Of a stretch of 64,000 nt of DNA, positions 62,130 through 64,000 are shown piece after piece. The stretch spans positions 10,552,501 through 10,616,500 of the forward strand of contig PUFA01000057.1 in NCBI GenBank assembly GCA_003508835.1, read 5' to 3'. The number at the start of each line of letters is the position of its first letter. Position 1 is the first letter of the stretch. Source of the stretch: Eonycteris spelaea. Its lineage: Eukaryota; Chordata; Mammalia; Chiroptera; Pteropodidae. Both the position numbers and the translations under genes were made by a program. The notes below the pieces were generated by a model that was not told where the DNA came from, did no database searches, and saw only the letters and a list, made by a program, of their open reading frames with translations.

Positions 62130-62640
62130 AGATGATTGGATAAAGAAATTATGATTCATATATACAATGGACTATTACTCAGCCATTAAAAAAATGAAAT
62201 CTTACTATTTGCAATGACATGGATGGACCTAGAGGTTATTATGCTGAGTGAAATAAGTCAGACAGAAAATGATAAATACCACATGATTTCACTTATATGT
62301 GGAATCTAAGGAAGAAAAAGAACAAACTAATCAAAAACAGACTCACAAATATAGTGGACAATTTGGTGATGGACAGAGGGGAGGGGAGTTGGGGTTGTTG
62401 GGAGAATGAGGTGAAAGGTTAAAGAAGTACAAAATTAGTAGCTGATAGTTGGTCATGGGAATGGGGAGCATGGCAGAGGGAATGCAGTTAGCATTAATAT
62501 GATGGCTAGGTGGAGGGCTAGGGGGAGAGGGAGCCATTGGGAGGATTGTTTTATGAACTATATAGATGTCTAACCAATGTACTGTATACTTGAAACTAAT
62601 TTAAATGAATAAATTTTTTTAAAAAAGAGCTAAGCATCTC

Positions 62641-63124
62641 GACTGAAAGATCCAGGATTATCACTAAGCACCTTAAAATTTTTACTGCCCTACTAGAGCT
62701 AACTAGAACCCTTTAAACATAAATCATATCATGTGTCACTAGGCCCAGTATAAGAACAGCAGAATGAATTGTGTTGCTCCCAGAGGCGCATTCTCCAAGT
62801 ATGTCTATTATTTGCTGGGGTTGGAAACTTAAGAATCAATTAAGGTTTCTGCTAGTGTAGACCAAAACTATCCATAATAAAATGTGTAAAAATGCTTTTT
62901 AAAATCTTGAAAGACACTTTTAAATGTATGGCAGCTCTTACAAGAAAGTAAGGAAATTGTTCCTTACTTTCACCAGAATGAGGTGAAATCAGGAGTCTCA
63001 GGAGATATACAGATGCTAAAGCCATCAGCTACATGATTAGTCTATTCTTCACTGGAGGCCTAGACCTTCTGTCAACAGCTGCAAGTGTTGGGGACTGCTC
63101 CTTGAAGATGAAAAACAAAGTGTT
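62641..63124. other. Unassigned DNA
   Basis: No gene or repeat assigned. 'aggaaattgttccttactttc' near 62951 contains a small inverted repeat. Confidence 0.4.
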
Positions 63125-63426
63125 TTTATAGATACCAAGGCATTATAAAGCCATAGTAATTAGAGTGAGGTCCAGTACAAGAGAAGTCAACCAACAGAAC
63201 AAAATGGAGAGCTAAGACTTGGACTCATATATATTCAGCAAACGGTCTGGGACAATTGCATATCCATATGGAGAACAAGCATGTGAACCTGCCTCCTACC
63301 ATGCACCTAGATGGAATGAACTCTTAAATATAAAAGAAAAAGGTTACATTTTAGAAGTACATATAAGAGCATATCCTTCAGACTTCAGAATCACAAAGGA
63401 TTTTCTCAAAATATACAAAAACTGGA
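63125..63426 (+). repeat. Old LINE-1 ORF2 fragment
   Basis: 'aagccatagtaattagagtg', 'gtcaaccaacagaacaaaat', 'atatattcagcaaacggtct' and 'gaactcttaaatataaaaga' follow ORF2 carboxy-terminal sequence (the region containing 'gaccaatggaacagaa'). It is strongly diverged and is cut by the next L1. Confidence 0.55.
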
Positions 63427-64000
63427 GGGGGCAATCAAAATGGCGTAGATGATAGAGGCTCTGTTCATCCCTCTGGTAACCAAATCAAACTTGTGATGAA
63501 AACAAGGAGCAACAGCAGAGGAAAAATCACCTGGGATCTCGATGAACAAGCCATACAGCTAGGGAGAAATCCCAGAAATCACCCTGCAATGGCGGAAAGT
63601 AGGACTGGGCAAGGACATGAGGCTGCCCGTCTGGAGCAGCTGAGTGAGATGGAGACTGCGTCAGTGTCAGCAGCAGACGCCTCTTAAAAGGGGCCGCATC
63701 CACTAGTGGATTTCTGCGGTGACAGACCTGCTCACTCTGAGCACCAGTGCCGATTTGGCTGCGCACAGGGGGCACCAGGGACTTACAGGGAGACATCGTC
63801 AGAGTGAGGCCCGAGGCGAGACTCGCTCTGTACAGGAGTAACAGCAGTATCCATTCTTTCCCATTTGAGCCCTCCTCCTTCCCCGTGCACAGACACAGCG
63901 CCGCCATTGCCACAGGTCATAAGATCGGATAACAGAGGTCGCTCTTCCAGAGGATTCCTGAAACCCCACCTCCCCATCTCGCAGCCCCACCCAAGCCACA
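63427..64000 (+). mobile_element. LINE-1 5' end (5' UTR), continuing beyond the window
   Basis: Starts with a G-run and CAAAATGGCGTAGATGATAG and aligns with the 5' UTR of the copy at 41233: 'cctcttaaaaggggccgcat', 'cagacctgctcactctgagc', 'accagggacttacagggaga', 'cataagatcggataacagag'. CpGs are frequent (for example 63820-63830, 63898-63906), unlike the counterpart at 41740-42180 where most are lost. The old L1 directly to the left is a different fragment. The overlapping open frames on both strands (63493-63999) are GC-driven artefacts. Confidence 0.88.
63436..63445 (+). promoter_or_regulatory. YY1-like site at the L1 5' end
   Basis: CAAAATGGCG fits the AA(A/G)ATGGCG form of the YY1 site known near the start of mammalian L1s. 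The older 7697 copy has AACATGGCA in the same place, and the 41233 copy has lost it. Confidence 0.6.

Larger units (their letters stand above)
61590..62622 (+). mobile_element. 5'-truncated LINE-1 carrying a nested SINE
   Basis: ORF2 carboxy-terminal sequence ('tgaacctagaaggttatta'-type end, 'gcaaattggtacagccacta', 'tatgcactccaatattcatg') and a 3' UTR ending 'tgaaactaatttaaatgaat', then an A/T-rich tail. AAAAGAGCTAA at 61579-61589 and 62623-62633 is an 11-bp target-site duplication. The body is interrupted at 61885-62140 by the SINE and its duplicated target. Confidence 0.9.

Noticed and set aside
63493..63999. Overlapping 64-128 codon frames on both strands
   Set aside because: They lie in the GC-rich 5' UTR of an L1 that has the same sequence, without coding frames, at 41740-42180.
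1..64000. CRISPR arrays, bacterial operons or phage genes
   Set aside because: No regularly spaced repeats, coding density or ribosome-binding-site pattern; all repeat types are those of a mammalian nuclear genome.

Overview
The window looks like a gene-poor, AT-rich stretch of a placental-mammal nuclear genome, intergenic or intronic. It has no operon-like coding density. It is instead built from LINE-1 insertions of several ages, older L2 and MIR copies, MaLR/ERVL and class I LTRs, and simple repeats, with long unassigned DNA between them. The host clue is a SINE-like element at 61885-62129. It starts with a decayed 5S rRNA copy, has a short unique body and an (AAAAC)n tail, and sits between 11-bp target-site duplications inside an older L1. 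From memory, 5S-derived SINEs are known in fruit bats (Pteropodidae) and in springhare. The low density of other SINEs and the mostly decayed L1s make a fruit bat my best guess, but this is inference.

Layout. 1-7696: mostly unassigned, with a possible terminal coding exon at 235-318, an L2, a MIR, an old L1 tail and a 39-bp tandem duplication. 7697-13394: a near full-length, inactivated L1 with short flanking repeats. 13430-28240: unassigned DNA with scattered MIR, L2 and L1M pieces and microsatellites. 28245-28890: a class I ERV-like LTR (minus). 30685-36490: a MaLR LTR and three L1 pieces, one of them (about 32700-35770) lacking most of ORF2. 36862-40563: L2 copies in opposite orientations, then an ERVL-type LTR with a tRNA-Leu-type primer-binding-site remnant. 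41233-44074: a second L1 lacking most of ORF2, with 18-bp TSDs and an LTR inserted in its 5' UTR. 44685-57071: L1 fragments including one nested pair, and a MaLR LTR. 58195-58674: another MaLR LTR. 61590-62622: an L1 tail hosting the 5S-derived SINE. 63427-64000: the CpG-rich 5' end of an L1 that runs off the window.

No intact protein gene, tRNA, functional rRNA or CRISPR array is supported. All L1 ORF1/ORF2 remnants carry stops or frameshifts. The sequence best supports a layered history of insertions: old L2/MIR and L1M, then MaLR/ERVL LTRs, then at least two L1 3'-UTR lineages and finally the SINE. The points most worth following are the 5S-derived SINE, the two ORF2-deleted L1s (HAL1-like), the LTR inside an L1 promoter region, and the comparatively undecayed L1 5' end at the right edge.
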